NCBI RefSeq assembly: GCF_014836715.1
Contig: NZ_JACSQI010000008.1
Location: 62,001-126,000 of the forward strand
DNA from: Escherichia whittamii
GTDB taxonomy: Bacteria; Pseudomonadota; Gammaproteobacteria; Enterobacterales; Enterobacteriaceae
Direction: 5' to 3'
DNA: 64,000 nt
The notes under the pieces were generated by a model. The model was not told the DNA's origin, did no database searches, and saw nothing but the letters and a program-made list of their open reading frames with translations. This document shows positions 45,969 to 56,492 of the stretch, piece by piece; the first letter of the stretch is position 1, and each line of letters begins with the position of its first letter. Position numbers and translations under genes: made by a program.

Positions 45969-46039
45969 AACCGGGCAGGACGCCTTGTTAGCAACCGGGA
46001 ACAGGACGTTCATTCAACCGTGGTCTTCGGGAGTGGGAA

Positions 46040-46924
46040 ATGAAGCCTTTTTTGCGCTGGTGTTTCGTTGCGACAGCACTTACGCTTGCAGGATGCAGTA
46101 ATATTTCCTGGCGTAAAAGTGAAGTCCTCGCGGTACCATTGCAACCGACTTTACAGCAGGAAGTGATTCTGGCACGTATGGAACAAATCCTTGCCAGTCG
46201 GGCTTTAACCGATGACGAACGCGCACAGCTTTTATATGAGCGCGGAGTGTTGTATGATAGTCTCGGTCTGAGGGCATTAGCGCGTAACGATTTTTCGCAA
46301 GCGCTGGCAATCCGACCGGATATGCCTGAAGTATTCAATTACTTAGGCATATATTTAACGCAGGCAGGCAATTTTGATGCTGCCTATGAAGCGTTTGATT
46401 CTGTACTTGAGCTTGATCCAACTTACAACTACGCGCACTTGAATCGCGGGATCGCATTATATTACGGCGGTCGTGACAAGTTAGCGCAAGATGATCTGCT
46501 GGCGTTTTATCAAGACGATCCTAATGATCCTTTCCGTAGTCTGTGGCTTTATCTCGCCGAGCAGAAGCTCGATGAGAAGCAGGCTAAAGAAGTGTTGAAA
46601 CAGCACTTCGAAAAATCGGACAAGGAACAGTGGGGATGGAACATTGTCGAGTTCTACCTGGGCAACATTAGCGAACAAACGTTAATGGATAGGCTCAAGG
46701 CGGACGCAACGGATAACACCTCGCTCGCTGAGCATCTCAGTGAAACCAACTTCTATTTAGGTAAGTACTACCTAAGTCTGGGGGATTTGGACAGCGCTAC
46801 GGCACTGTTCAAACTGGCGGTTGCCAACAACGTTCATAACTTTGTTGAGCACCGATACGCATTGTTGGAATTATCGCTCCTGGGCCAGGACCAAGATGAC
46901 CTGGCAGAATCGGACCAGCAATAG
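46040..46924 (+). CDS. nlpI: Lipoprotein NlpI
   Basis: A 294-residue outer-membrane lipoprotein acting as adaptor for peptidoglycan hydrolases and delivering MepS to the protease Prc. The signal peptide ends in a lipobox LAGC with lipidated Cys19, followed by SNIS, a sorting context for the outer membrane. TPR-like repeats cover about 62-200 ([40 protein letters not shown]). Lies between pnp and yrbN-deaD. Confidence 0.97.
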   Translation: MKPFLRWCFVATALTLAGCSNISWRKSEVLAVPLQPTLQQEVILARMEQILASRALTDDERAQLLYERGVLYDSLGLRALARNDFSQALAIRPDMPEVFNYLGIYLTQAGNFDAAYEAFDSVLELDPTYNYAHLNRGIALYYGGRDKLAQDDLLAFYQDDPNDPFRSLWLYLAEQKLDEKQAKEVLKQHFEKSDKEQWGWNIVEFYLGNISEQTLMDRLKADATDNTSLAEHLSETNFYLGKYYLSLGDLDSATALFKLAVANNVHNFVEHRYALLELSLLGQDQDDLAESDQQ

Positions 46925-47030
46925 CTGACGTACACATCAGCCCGTAATCTTATTTGATTGCCATCACCTTAACGGGTGAGGGCGTTGTTGTTCGTTAATA
47001 CACCTACTTTGAGCCGGTTCACACTTTTCA

Positions 47031-47111
47031 ATGAAAATTGCTGATCAATTTCATGATGAGTTATGTAGACTGGCCGCCATTAATTTTGAGGCACACGTAC
47101 TACATGGCTGA
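47031..47111 (+). CDS. yrbN: Small protein YrbN
   Basis: A 26-residue [23 protein letters not shown] and six more residues, at the position and size of the small protein YrbN reported in E. coli. Its stop TGA (47109-47111) lies inside the deaD start region, so the two overlap by 8 bp in different frames. Translation of yrbN could open or couple the deaD start. No function is known. Confidence 0.85.
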
Positions 47112-48993
47112 ATTCGAAACCACTTTTGCAGATCTGGGCCTGAAGGCTCCTATCCTTGAAGCCCTTAACGATCTGGGTTACGAAAAACCATCTCCAATTC
47201 AGGCGGAGTGTATTCCACATCTGCTGAATGGCCGCGACGTTCTGGGTATGGCCCAGACGGGGAGCGGAAAAACTGCAGCATTCTCTTTACCTCTGCTGCA
47301 AAATCTTGATCCTGAGCTGAAAGCACCACAGATTCTGGTGCTGGCACCGACCCGCGAACTGGCGGTACAGGTTGCTGAAGCAATGACGGATTTCTCTAAA
47401 CACATGCGCGGCGTAAACGTAGTTGCCCTGTACGGCGGCCAGCGTTATGACGTGCAATTACGCGCCCTGCGTCAGGGGCCGCAGATTGTTGTCGGTACTC
47501 CGGGCCGTCTGCTGGACCACCTGAAACGTGGCACTCTGGATCTCTCTAAACTGAGCGGTCTGGTTCTGGATGAAGCTGACGAAATGCTGCGCATGGGCTT
47601 CATCGAAGACGTTGAAACCATTATGGCGCAGATCCCGGAAGGTCATCAGACCGCTCTGTTCTCTGCAACCATGCCAGAAGCGATTCGTCGCATTACCCGC
47701 CGCTTTATGAAAGAGCCGCAGGAAGTGCGCATTCAGTCCAGCGTGACTACCCGTCCTGACATCAGCCAGAGCTACTGGACTGTGTGGGGCATGCGTAAAA
47801 ACGAAGCGCTGGTACGTTTCCTGGAAGCGGAAGATTTTGATGCGGCGATTATCTTCGTTCGTACCAAAAACGCGACTCTGGAAGTGGCTGAAGCCCTTGA
47901 GCGTAACGGCTACAACAGCGCCGCGCTGAACGGTGACATGAACCAGGCGCTGCGTGAGCAGACACTGGAACGCCTGAAAGATGGTCGTCTGGACATCCTG
48001 ATTGCGACCGACGTTGCGGCCCGTGGCCTGGACGTTGAGCGTATCAGCCTGGTAGTAAACTACGATATCCCGATGGATTCTGAGTCTTACGTTCACCGTA
48101 TCGGTCGTACTGGTCGTGCGGGGCGTGCTGGCCGCGCGCTGCTGTTCGTTGAGAACCGCGAGCGTCGTCTGCTGCGCAACATTGAACGCACCATGAAGCT
48201 GACCATTCCGGAAGTAGAACTGCCGAACGCAGAACTGCTGGGCAAACGTCGTCTGGAAAAATTTGCCGCTAAAGTACAGCAGCAGCTGGAAAGCAGCGAT
48301 CTGGATCAATACCGTGCACTGCTGAGTAAAATTCAGCCGATTGCAGAAGGTGAAGAGCTGGATCTCGAAACTCTGGCAGCCGCACTGCTGAAAATGGCAC
48401 AGGGCGAACGTACCCTGATCGTGCCGCCAGATGCGCCGATGCGTCCGAAACGTGAATTCCGTGACCGTGATGACCGTGGTCCGCGCGATCGTAACGACCG
48501 TGGCCCGCGTGGCGACCGTGAAGATCGTCCGCGTCGTGAACGTCGTGATGTTGGCGATATGCAGCTGTACCGCATTGAAGTGGGTCGTGATGATGGTGTT
48601 GAAGTTCGTCATATCGTTGGCGCGATTGCTAACGAAGGCGACATCAGCAGCCGTTACATCGGTAACATCAAGCTGTTTGCTTCTCACTCCACCATCGAAC
48701 TGCCGAAAGGTATGCCGGGTGAAGTGCTGCAACACTTTACGCGTACCCGCATCCTTAACAAGCCGATGAACATGCAGTTGCTGGGCGATGCACAGCCGCA
48801 TACTGGCGGTGAGCGTCGTGGCGGTGGTCGTGGTGCCGGTGGTGAGCGCCGTGAAGGCGGTCGTAGCTTCAGCGGTGAACGCCGTGAAGGTGGCCGTGGT
48901 GATGGTCGTCGTTTCAGCGGCGAACGTCGTGAAGGCCGCGCACCGCGTCGTGATGATTCTACCGGTCGTCGCCGTTTCGGTGGTGATGCGTAA
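47104..48993 (+). CDS. deaD: ATP-dependent DEAD-box RNA helicase DeaD (CsdA)
   Basis: A 629-residue cold-shock helicase for 50S assembly and mRNA unwinding and decay at low temperature. Walker A is AQTGSGKT (50-57), the DEAD box is Asp156-Asp159 in VLDEADEM, and motif VI is [13 protein letters not shown]-terminal RNA-binding domain (DbpA-like, about 480-560) is followed by an Arg/Gly-rich tail with repeated GERREGGR units. The ATG at 47104 gives the known length; an in-frame ATG at 47038 lies within yrbN and is rejected. Confidence 0.97.
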
Positions 48994-49035
48994 TCATCGC
49001 TGATTAGCGAACACAATCTGTAAAATAATATATAC

Positions 49036-49066
49036 AGCCCCGATTTTAACAATCGGGGCTTTTTTT
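49036..49066 (+). terminator. Intrinsic terminator of deaD
   Basis: The hairpin AGCCCCGAT/ATCGGGGCT, followed by seven Ts, lies 42 bp after the deaD stop. Confidence 0.92.
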
Positions 49067-49075
49067 CTGTCTTTT

Positions 49076-49094
49076 GTACTCATGTACTGGTACA
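49076..49094 (+). promoter_or_regulatory. TrpR operator-like site upstream of mtr
   Basis: GTACTCATGTACTGGTAC carries the GTACT/AGTAC-type half-sites of Trp repressor operators and sits about 53 bp before the mtr start. E. coli mtr is known to be repressed by TrpR and activated by TyrR; no clear TyrR box was recognised. Confidence 0.6.
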
Positions 49095-49146
49095 GTGCAG
49101 TGCATAACAACGCAGTCGCACTATTTTTCACTGGAGAGAAGCCCTC

Positions 49147-50391
49147 ATGGCAACACTAACCACCACCCAAACGTCACCGTCGCTGCTTGGCGGCGTGGTG
49201 ATTATCGGCGGCACCATTATTGGCGCAGGGATGTTTTCTCTGCCTGTGGTCATGTCCGGCGCGTGGTTTTTCTGGTCAATGGCGGCGCTGATCTTCACCT
49301 GGTTCTGTATGCTGCATTCCGGCTTGATGATTCTGGAAGCTAACCTGAATTATCGAATCGGTTCGAGCTTTGACACCATCACTAAAGACTTGCTCGGTAA
49401 AGGCTGGAATGTGGTCAACGGTATTTCCATTGCCTTTGTGCTCTATATCCTGACCTACGCCTATATTTCTGCTAGTGGTTCGATTCTGCATCACACCTTC
49501 GCGGAGATGTCGCTGAATGTTCCGGCACGGGCGGCGGGATTTGGTTTTGCACTGTTGGTGGCGTTTGTGGTGTGGTTGAGCACCAAAGCCGTCAGCCGCA
49601 TGACAGCGATTGTGCTGGGGGCGAAAGTCATTACCTTCTTCCTCACTTTTGGTAGCCTGCTGGGACATGTGCAGCCCGCTACCTTGTTCAACGTCGCGGA
49701 AAGCAATGCGTCCTATGCACCGTATCTGCTGATGACTCTGCCGTTCTGCCTGGCGTCGTTTGGCTATCATGGTAACGTGCCGAGCCTGATGAAGTATTAC
49801 GGCAAAGATCCGAAAACCATCGTGAAATGCCTGGTGTACGGTACGCTGATGGCGCTGGCGCTGTATACCATCTGGTTGCTGGCGACGATGGGTAACATCC
49901 CGCGTCCGGAATTTATCGGCATTGCAGAGAAGGGCGGCAATATTGATGTGCTGGTACAGGCGTTAAGCGGTGTACTGAACAGCCGTAGTCTGGATCTGCT
50001 GCTGGTGGTGTTCTCAAACTTTGCGGTAGCGAGTTCGTTCCTCGGTGTAACGCTGGGTCTGTTCGACTATCTGGCGGATTTGTTTGGTTTCGACGACTCG
50101 GCTCTGGGCCGCTTTAAAACAGCCCTGTTGACCTTTGCCCCGCCTGTCGTTGGTGGCCTGCTGTTCCCGAACGGATTCCTGTACGCCATTGGTTATGCCG
50201 GTTTAGCGGCTACCATCTGGGCGGCAATTGTTCCGGCGCTGCTGGCCCGCGCATCACGTAAACGCTTTGGTAGTCCGAAATTCCGCGTCTGGGGCGGCAA
50301 GCCGATGATCGTGCTGATTCTGGTGTTTGGCGTTGGCAACGCATTGATCCATATTTTATCGAGCTTTAATTTGCTGCCGGTGTATCAGTAA
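49147..50391 (+). CDS. mtr: Tryptophan-specific transporter Mtr
   Basis: A 414-residue inner-membrane tryptophan:H+ symporter of the HAAAP family with 11 predicted membrane segments. The first is [19 protein letters not shown] (about 16-34), the conserved substrate-binding loop of the family. Other conserved stretches are [20 protein letters not shown]. Strong ribosome site GGAGAGAAGCCCTC. A TrpR-like operator lies upstream and a BIME follows. Confidence 0.97.
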   Translation: MATLTTTQTSPSLLGGVVIIGGTIIGAGMFSLPVVMSGAWFFWSMAALIFTWFCMLHSGLMILEANLNYRIGSSFDTITKDLLGKGWNVVNGISIAFVLYILTYAYISASGSILHHTFAEMSLNVPARAAGFGFALLVAFVVWLSTKAVSRMTAIVLGAKVITFFLTFGSLLGHVQPATLFNVAESNASYAPYLLMTLPFCLASFGYHGNVPSLMKYYGKDPKTIVKCLVYGTLMALALYTIWLLATMGNIPRPEFIGIAEKGGNIDVLVQALSGVLNSRSLDLLLVVFSNFAVASSFLGVTLGLFDYLADLFGFDDSALGRFKTALLTFAPPVVGGLLFPNGFLYAIGYAGLAATIWAAIVPALLARASRKRFGSPKFRVWGGKPMIVLILVFGVGNALIHILSSFNLLPVYQ

Positions 50392-50399
50392 TCAGCGGT

Positions 50400-50490
50400 G
50401 CCTTATCCGACATTTCTGCTGCCTACACAATGCCTGATGCGCTTCGCTTATCAGGCCTACGTAGGACAGCGTTGCCAGCTCGGATAAGGC
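50400..50490. repeat. BIME between mtr and yhbW
   Basis: A GCCTTATCCGA half, a full REP GCCTGATGCGCTTCGCTTATCAGGCCTACGTAGG in part, and a closing CTCGGATAAGGC. Located between convergent genes, where it may end or stabilise both transcripts. Confidence 0.85.
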
Positions 50491-50508
50491 TTCCCGCGTT
50501 AAAACACA

Positions 50509-51516
50509 CTATCCCAACAACTCTTCCTTCACATCCATCGCCAGCTCAAACGAATGCAGTCGCGCCTGGTGATCGAAAATCTGCCCGTTAACCATAATCT
50601 CATCGGCGTCGGTTTCGCGCAGGATCGACTGCAAGCCATGACGCACTTTCGCTTTATCACCTACCAACGACATACTCAGCGCTTGTTGCACGCCATACTG
50701 CTCGGACGGTGACCAGAACTGATCCATATTCTGAATCGGCGGAGGCAGTTGTCCGGTTTCGCCGCGGCGCAGCTTCACAAAGGCTTGCTGCATCGAGGTA
50801 AACAGGAATTCAGCGTCGCGGTTGCTGTCGGCGGCGATAATATTGATGCACACCATCGCGTACGGTTTCTCCAGCCGTGCCGATGGTTTGAAGTTGCTGC
50901 GATAAAGATGTAGCGCCTGGAACAGCATATCCGGTGCGAAGTGTGAGGCGAAGGCAAACGGCAGGCCGAGCTGCGCCGCCAGTTGTGCGCTGTAAAGGCT
51001 GGAGCCTAACAACCACACCGGGATTTTCTCGCCATAACCCGGTACAGGGCGCACATGCGGATTGGGATCGCGGGCGTCAAACCAGTCCACCAGCTCTTCG
51101 ACATCGCGCGGGAAATTGTCAATATCGCCGCTCATATGACGACGTAGCGCCATCATGGTTCGCTGATCGCTACCTGGCGCGCGACCCAGCCCCAAATCGA
51201 TTCGCCCCGGATAGAGCGTATTGAGCGTGCCGAATTGTTCGGCGATCACCAACGGTGAGTGGTTTGGTAACATCACGCCGCCGGAACCCAGATGCAGCGT
51301 GGTAGTATTCGCCGCCAGATAGCCAATCAATACTGATGTTGCAGCACTGGCAATGCCGGTCATATTGTGGTGTTCTGCCAGCCAGTAGCGATGATAGCCG
51401 CGTTTTTCAGCCAGACGGGCAAGATCGAGAGAGTGGGAGAATGCTTCTCGCGCCGATGAACCTTCGGGGATGGGGGCCAGATCGAGTAGCGAAAACGGAA
51501 TGGTTTTATCAGTCAT
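50509..51516 (-). CDS. yhbW: Luciferase-like flavin monooxygenase YhbW
   Basis: A 335-residue member of the bacterial luciferase-like (LLM) superfamily, single-component type TIGR03558. Features include [22 protein letters not shown] (about 41-62), the [12 protein letters not shown] flavin loop (about 106-117) and a TIM-barrel layout. The substrate is unknown. It is convergent with mtr and separated from ubiV by 351 bp containing an unusual repeat element. Confidence 0.93.
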   Translation of the reverse strand: MTDKTIPFSLLDLAPIPEGSSAREAFSHSLDLARLAEKRGYHRYWLAEHHNMTGIASAATSVLIGYLAANTTTLHLGSGGVMLPNHSPLVIAEQFGTLNTLYPGRIDLGLGRAPGSDQRTMMALRRHMSGDIDNFPRDVEELVDWFDARDPNPHVRPVPGYGEKIPVWLLGSSLYSAQLAAQLGLPFAFASHFAPDMLFQALHLYRSNFKPSARLEKPYAMVCINIIAADSNRDAEFLFTSMQQAFVKLRRGETGQLPPPIQNMDQFWSPSEQYGVQQALSMSLVGDKAKVRHGLQSILRETDADEIMVNGQIFDHQARLHSFELAMDVKEELLG

Positions 51517-51601
51517 AACAGCTCACTTTGTTACCGATTAATCTTTAATACTGCATTAAAGAGTAGTTAAAGTTGTTAACAAAGTGAGCTATGCTCTAAA
51601 G

Positions 51602-51850
51602 AATTCGAGTTGCAGGACAAAACGGCAGGGTCGTTTTGAACAACGCTTGCGTTGGCCCTGAAAGGGCGAGGCCTCAGGCCGAGTAATGCGACAAGAGAGT
51701 GAATCCCCAGGAGCTTACATAAGTAAGTGACTGGGGTGAACGACAAATCCGCATGGAGCGGATTTGAACGCTGCTTGCAGCGGCCCCGTAAGGGGTGAGG
51801 CCCATGGATGGGCCGAATAACCCGCAGACGCAGCACATGCAACTCGAATT
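51602..51850. repeat. 249-bp palindromic mosaic element between yhbW and ubiV
   Basis: It is bounded by perfect 13-bp inverted repeats AATTCGAGTTGCA (51602) and TGCAACTCGAATT (51838). Inside are two modules of the same design at 51617-51686 and 51743-51820: stem, TTTGAAC, stem, GGCCC, a CCC-GGG stem, GAGG, a GGCC stem, then GARTAA. Between them is a nested hairpin (CCCCAG/CTGGGG around CTTAC/GTAAG). No credible ORF is present. The remaining gap sequence (51517-51601) is AT-rich promoter-like DNA for yhbW. Confidence 0.85.
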
Positions 51851-51867
51851 ATGACGAGCATATTTAC

Positions 51868-52746
51868 TTACGCTTGCAGCTCCAGCCCAGCCAGTCGCCG
51901 CCAGTAGCCGTTACAATCGCTGTTTGCCGTCAATGGCAGTGGCGAAGCGCCATTTTCATTGGCGCGGAAGGCGTCGAGCATAGCGAAAGTTTCAGTACCC
52001 TGTGGTGACAGGCGGACCACATCAACCAGTCCCTGCATTGACGTCAGCTCGTTACCGAGGTTGTACACGTAGCCGCTCATGGTCTGAATACCGTTGAGAA
52101 CAAACACTTGCTGGTTCTCCTGCGACAGCACGTTGCGCCCGTTCGGATACTTAATGCAGCAGGTTTCACACTCATCTTTCGGGCGGTCTTCCGAACGCGC
52201 GGTGAAGCAGCGAGCGGAGTAGGCCAGCGGCAGATGACCGTAGCTCAATACTTCCACTTCAAACTGGTTGCGAATGCCCAGTTCATCACACTGATTAAGC
52301 AGATTCACCAGCCAGTCGCGGGAAAGTTCCACCGGCATACACCAGCGCATCATGCCCTGTTTGAGCAATATTTTTAGCGTCACTGCGTTGTAGCAGTTCA
52401 GCGCATGCCCGGCGACGAACGGCAGTTTGCGTTCAGCGCACATATTCACCACGCCGAGATCGCTGGCTTCAATCAGAAACTCACCGTTCTCAACATAGCG
52501 TTTCAGTTCGCCCAGTTCAGAGGACGCCTGCACCAGCGCCAGCGTGGAGAGCACAATCTGCTTGCCACTCCCTGCGAGCGATTTTGCCATCTCCAGCCAG
52601 TCGCCAACTTTGGTTGCCCGGCGCTTGCTGCATACCGCTTCACCAAGATAAATCACGTCGGCGCTGCTGGCGGCGGCCTGCTGATAAAATTCTTCCAGCG
52701 TTTCTTTTGGCCAGTACCACAGCACCGGCCCTAAGGAATATTTCAT
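51868..52746 (-). CDS. ubiV: Oxygen-independent ubiquinone hydroxylation protein UbiV
   Basis: A 292-residue U32-peptidase-like protein that with UbiU carries out the O2-independent hydroxylations in anaerobic ubiquinone synthesis. The four cluster ligands Cys39 (GEAVCSKRR), Cys180, Cys193 and Cys197 (DECETCCIKYP) are present, with Cys196 next to the last. The ATG at 52746 (MKYSLGPVLW) gives the known length; one six codons upstream is not preferred. It lies 8 bp after ubiU, with which it forms a heterodimer. Confidence 0.96.
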   Translation of the reverse strand: MKYSLGPVLWYWPKETLEEFYQQAAASSADVIYLGEAVCSKRRATKVGDWLEMAKSLAGSGKQIVLSTLALVQASSELGELKRYVENGEFLIEASDLGVVNMCAERKLPFVAGHALNCYNAVTLKILLKQGMMRWCMPVELSRDWLVNLLNQCDELGIRNQFEVEVLSYGHLPLAYSARCFTARSEDRPKDECETCCIKYPNGRNVLSQENQQVFVLNGIQTMSGYVYNLGNELTSMQGLVDVVRLSPQGTETFAMLDAFRANENGASPLPLTANSDCNGYWRRLAGLELQA

Positions 52747-52754
52747 TGCTTTTC

Positions 52755-53750
52755 TCACTGCCATTTACGGTGATACGCGCCAAGCGTGGTTTGCGTGCCT
52801 TCGGACATCGATCCGAGCGTCTCCATCCACGCGCTTTGCGGTACGAAGTTTTGCGGATCGGCCTTACAACGGTCGATAGCCTGACGCCAGACTTTCGCCA
52901 CCTGGCTGACATACGCCGGGCTACGCTGGCGGCCTTCAATTTTCACCGAAGCAATATTCGCCGCCATTAGCTCAGGCAGCAGTTCCAGGGTATTGAGACT
53001 GGTTGGTTCTTCCAGCGCGTGATAGCGAGCGCCGTCCACCAGATAACGCCCTTTACACAGCGTTGGATAACCTGCGTTTTCGCCATCCTGATAACGGTCG
53101 ATCAGCACTTCATTAAGACGGGATTCCAGCCCCTGCTGCGTTTGCTGCCAGCGCACGAAGCGAGCCGGAGAACATGCACCTACGGTGTTGGGTGATTCGC
53201 CCGTCAGATACGACGACAGATAGCAACGGCCTTCCGACATAATGCACAGGCTGCCGAAAGCGAACACTTCCAGCGGTACAGGGGTAACCCGGGCCAGTTG
53301 TTTCACCTGATGAATCGACAACACGCGTGGCAGCACCACGCGGGCAACGTCAAAATGGCGATGATAAAAGTTGATCGCCTCTTCATTGGTCGCCGAAGCC
53401 TGCACCGATACGTGACGCTCAATATGTGGATAACGCTCGGCGGCGTACTCCAGCATGGCGAGGTCGGCGAGGATCAGTGCGTCGGCACCCAGCTGCGCCG
53501 CCATATCCACGGCGCGCTGCCAACGGGCGTAACCGTCCGGATGCGCAAAAGTATTAATCGCGATGTGAAGTTTGCGGCGATGTTGATGGACAAAACTCAC
53601 CGCTTCCTGCAATTTTTTTTCGGTAAAGTTAAGGCCGGCGAAGTGACGGGCATTAGTATCATCTTTTAGCCCGATATAAACAGCATCTGCGCCGTTTTCG
53701 ATGGCCGCCTTAAGCGCCGGGAGATTTCCGGCAGGGCAGAGCAGCTCCAT
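52755..53750 (-). CDS. ubiU: Oxygen-independent ubiquinone hydroxylation protein UbiU
   Basis: A 331-residue U32-family protein, partner of UbiV. The 4Fe-4S ligands Cys169, Cys176, Cys193 and Cys232 are all present (SLCIMSEGRCYLSSY; GACSPARF; TLCKGRYL). The N-terminus MELLCPAGNLPALKAAIENG is the typical U32 start. An in-frame ATG nine codons upstream is rejected. Divergent from ubiT, giving a compact ubiT-ubiUV locus; in E. coli these genes are Fnr-linked to anaerobiosis, but no Fnr box is claimed here. Confidence 0.96.
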   Translation of the reverse strand: MELLCPAGNLPALKAAIENGADAVYIGLKDDTNARHFAGLNFTEKKLQEAVSFVHQHRRKLHIAINTFAHPDGYARWQRAVDMAAQLGADALILADLAMLEYAAERYPHIERHVSVQASATNEEAINFYHRHFDVARVVLPRVLSIHQVKQLARVTPVPLEVFAFGSLCIMSEGRCYLSSYLTGESPNTVGACSPARFVRWQQTQQGLESRLNEVLIDRYQDGENAGYPTLCKGRYLVDGARYHALEEPTSLNTLELLPELMAANIASVKIEGRQRSPAYVSQVAKVWRQAIDRCKADPQNFVPQSAWMETLGSMSEGTQTTLGAYHRKWQ

Positions 53751-53958
53751 AATTTTTCCTGAAGGTTGCGCTATCAAAGCGCAAAAATGTTAACGAACTG
53801 GGATTTTAGTTAACCTTGCTGCGACAATTTTTGATTTAAGGCAGTTAAAGTTGTATTGGTGGTAGCAGCAATTTCATATGGAATTGTTGATTTATACCGC
53901 TATGTTATTTTTCCAATATGGCAAAATAGGATGATTGTTGAAGCAGGGAGTAAAACTC

Positions 53959-54483
53959 GTGTTGGATAAACTGCGTTCCCGCATTGTGCATTTGGGGCCA
54001 TCTCTGTTGAGTGTACCGGTAAAACTGACGCCATTTGCGCTAAAACGCCAGGTTCTTGAGCAGGTCTTAAGCTGGCAATTCCGTCAGGCGCTGGACGATG
54101 GCGAGCTGGAGTTCCTTGAAGGCCGCTGGTTAAGTATTCATGTGCGTGATATTGACCTGCAATGGTTTACCTCAGTGGTGAATGGCAAACTGGTCGTTAG
54201 CCAGAACGCGCAAGCTGATGTGAGTTTTAGTGCCGACGCCAGCGATCTGCTGATGATTGCGGCGCGTAAACAGGATCCAGACACGCTCTTCTTCCAGCGT
54301 CGGCTGATGATTGAAGGCGATACGGAGCTGGGGCTGTATGTGAAAAACCTGATGGACGCCATTGAACTGGAGCAGATGCCGAAAGCCTTACGCATGATGC
54401 TGCTGCAACTGGCGGATTTTGTTGAGGCAGGAATGAAAACCACGCCTGAAACCAAACAGACATCGGTAGGTGAACCATGCTAA
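53959..54483 (+). CDS. ubiT: Ubiquinone biosynthesis accessory factor UbiT
   Basis: A 174-residue SCP2-domain lipid-binding protein thought to hold ubiquinone precursors during anaerobic synthesis, functionally parallel to UbiJ. The SCP2 fold covers about 45-145 (LEGRWLSIHVRDIDLQWF). Translation starts at GTG (53959, MLDKLRSRI), 8 nt after GGGAG; a longer reading from 53935 is rejected. The stop overlaps the yhbS start by 7 bp. Confidence 0.94.
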   Translation: MLDKLRSRIVHLGPSLLSVPVKLTPFALKRQVLEQVLSWQFRQALDDGELEFLEGRWLSIHVRDIDLQWFTSVVNGKLVVSQNAQADVSFSADASDLLMIAARKQDPDTLFFQRRLMIEGDTELGLYVKNLMDAIELEQMPKALRMMLLQLADFVEAGMKTTPETKQTSVGEPC

Positions 54484-54980
54484 TTCGAGTAGAAATTCCC
54501 ATTGATGCGCCGGGTATTGATGCCCTGCTGCGTCGTTCATTCGAAAGCGATGCGGAAGCGAAGCTGGTTCACGATCTGCGTGAAGATGGCTTTCTGACGC
54601 TGGGGCTGGTGGCGACAGATGACGAAGGTCAGGTCATTGGCTATGTGGCATTTAGTCCGGTTGATGTGCAGGGCGAAGACCTGCAATGGGTCGGCATGGC
54701 ACCGCTGGCGGTAGATGAAAAATACCGTGGACAGGGGCTGGCACGCCAGTTGGTCTATGAAGGACTCGATTCGCTCAACGAGTTCGGCTATGCCGCAGTG
54801 GTGACGCTGGGCGATCCGGCGCTGTACAGTCGTTTCGGCTTTGAGCTGGCGGCACATCATGATTTGCGTTGCCGCTGGCCGGGCACTGAAAGCGCCTTCC
54901 AGGTACATCGTTTAGCGGATGATGCGCTGAACGGCGTAACCGGGCTGGTTGAGTATCACGATCACTTCAATCGCTTTTAA
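54477..54980 (+). CDS. yhbS: GNAT-family acetyltransferase YhbS
   Basis: A 167-residue Gcn5-related N-acetyltransferase. The acetyl-CoA loop is visible in [20 protein letters not shown] (about 81-100), and YSRFGFELA (about 119-127) is the usual beta5 element. The acceptor substrate is unknown. The start overlaps ubiT by 7 bp, and the 3' end overlaps the convergent yhbQ by 14 bp. Confidence 0.94.
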   Translation: MLIRVEIPIDAPGIDALLRRSFESDAEAKLVHDLREDGFLTLGLVATDDEGQVIGYVAFSPVDVQGEDLQWVGMAPLAVDEKYRGQGLARQLVYEGLDSLNEFGYAAVVTLGDPALYSRFGFELAAHHDLRCRWPGTESAFQVHRLADDALNGVTGLVEYHDHFNRF

Positions 54981-55269
54981 TCTCCGGGGTTTGCAGACTC
55001 TTTAACAACTCTGCAAACCCTGCGCCGTCCGCTACCAGACACTCTTTCTGTCGTTTGGTCAGTTGCTTAACGCGATATTCCGCCCGTAGTGCCAGCGAAC
55101 GGTCGCCCACTGGCGCGGAAAACGCCAGCGTCAGTTCACCTTTCCCACGCAGTGCCTTCGCCCCTTTGCCGCTCTGATGTTGCTGATAGCGGCGTTCGAC
55201 ATCCGTGGTGATCCCGGTATAAAGCTTATTGTCAGCGGTGCGGATCAAATAGAGGAACCAGGGTGTCAT
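54967..55269 (-). CDS. yhbQ: GIY-YIG nuclease-like protein YhbQ
   Basis: A 100-residue protein with a single GIY-YIG domain. The motif pair appears as [16 protein letters not shown] (about 6-21), with the catalytic arginine in [20 protein letters not shown]0213 family; a DNA-related role is suspected but not proven. The start at 55269 (MTPWFLYL) is chosen over an ATG four codons upstream. Divergent from yhbP. Confidence 0.92.
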   Translation of the reverse strand: MTPWFLYLIRTADNKLYTGITTDVERRYQQHQSGKGAKALRGKGELTLAFSAPVGDRSLALRAEYRVKQLTKRQKECLVADGAGFAELLKSLQTPEIKSD

Positions 55270-55319
55270 CGTCTGTGTCACATGTTATGGTCAGGCCAAC
55301 AGTATAAAAGAGAACAGAA

Positions 55320-55742
55320 ATGGAAACACTCACCGCCATCAGCCGTTGGTTGGCAAAACAACATGTTGTCACCTGGTGTGTGCAGCAGGAAGGGGAACTC
55401 TGGTGCGCCAATGCCTTTTATCTTTTTGATGCGCAGAAAGTCGCCTTCTACATTTTGACGGAAGAAAAAACGCGCCATGCGCAGATGAGCGGGCCGCAGG
55501 CGGCAGTTGCCGGAACGGTAAACGGTCAGCCGAAAACGGTGGCATTAATCCGTGGCGTGCAGTTTAAAGGCGAGATCCGCAGGCTGGAAGGTGAGGAAAG
55601 CGACCTCGCACGCAAGGCATATAACCGTCGTTTTCCGGTTGCCAGAATGCTGTCGGCGCCGGTATGGGAAATTCGACTCGATGAAATAAAATTCACCGAC
55701 AACACGCTGGGCTTTGGTAAAAAACTGGTCTGGCAACGGTAA
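55320..55742 (+). CDS. yhbP: FMN-binding split-barrel protein YhbP, altered C-terminus
   Basis: A 140-residue UPF0306 protein with the PNPOx-like split-barrel fold; function unknown. The body matches K-12 YhbP closely from memory, but K-12 has 147 residues ending KKMIWLRDSGTEQA, whereas this one ends KKLVWQR and stops. The change coincides with the loss of the next K-12 gene, yhbO, suggesting that the 3' end lies at the edge of a deletion or replacement. yraR follows after 42 bp on the same strand. Confidence 0.93.
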   Translation: METLTAISRWLAKQHVVTWCVQQEGELWCANAFYLFDAQKVAFYILTEEKTRHAQMSGPQAAVAGTVNGQPKTVALIRGVQFKGEIRRLEGEESDLARKAYNRRFPVARMLSAPVWEIRLDEIKFTDNTLGFGKKLVWQR

Positions 55743-55784
55743 CCTATAGTTAAACATGAGTACATATACAGGGCCGGAGGCAAT

Positions 55785-56420
<636 letters not shown>

Positions 56421-56492
56421 TTATTCCCAAGAATTGATAGTGAGCGTAATATTCACGCGCTCAATTATCATGACTTATTCCTGGGGAATGCT

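Noticed and set aside
43685-45994. A 769-codon open frame antisense to pnp
   Set aside because: It mirrors the pnp coding frame, has a His/Phe/Arg-rich composition with no domain, and arises from the biased codon use of a highly expressed gene. The same holds for 29988-31367 (antisense ftsH) and 47458-48801 (antisense deaD).
47038-47103. A 22-codon N-terminal extension of DeaD
   Set aside because: It overlaps yrbN, lacks a family match, and the ATG at 47104 gives the exact known 629-residue length.
51576-51842. An 88-codon minus-strand ORF inside the yhbW-ubiV element
   Set aside because: It lies wholly within the palindromic repeat, and its composition follows the hairpins. Similar translated repeats appear as spurious hypothetical proteins in enterobacterial annotations.
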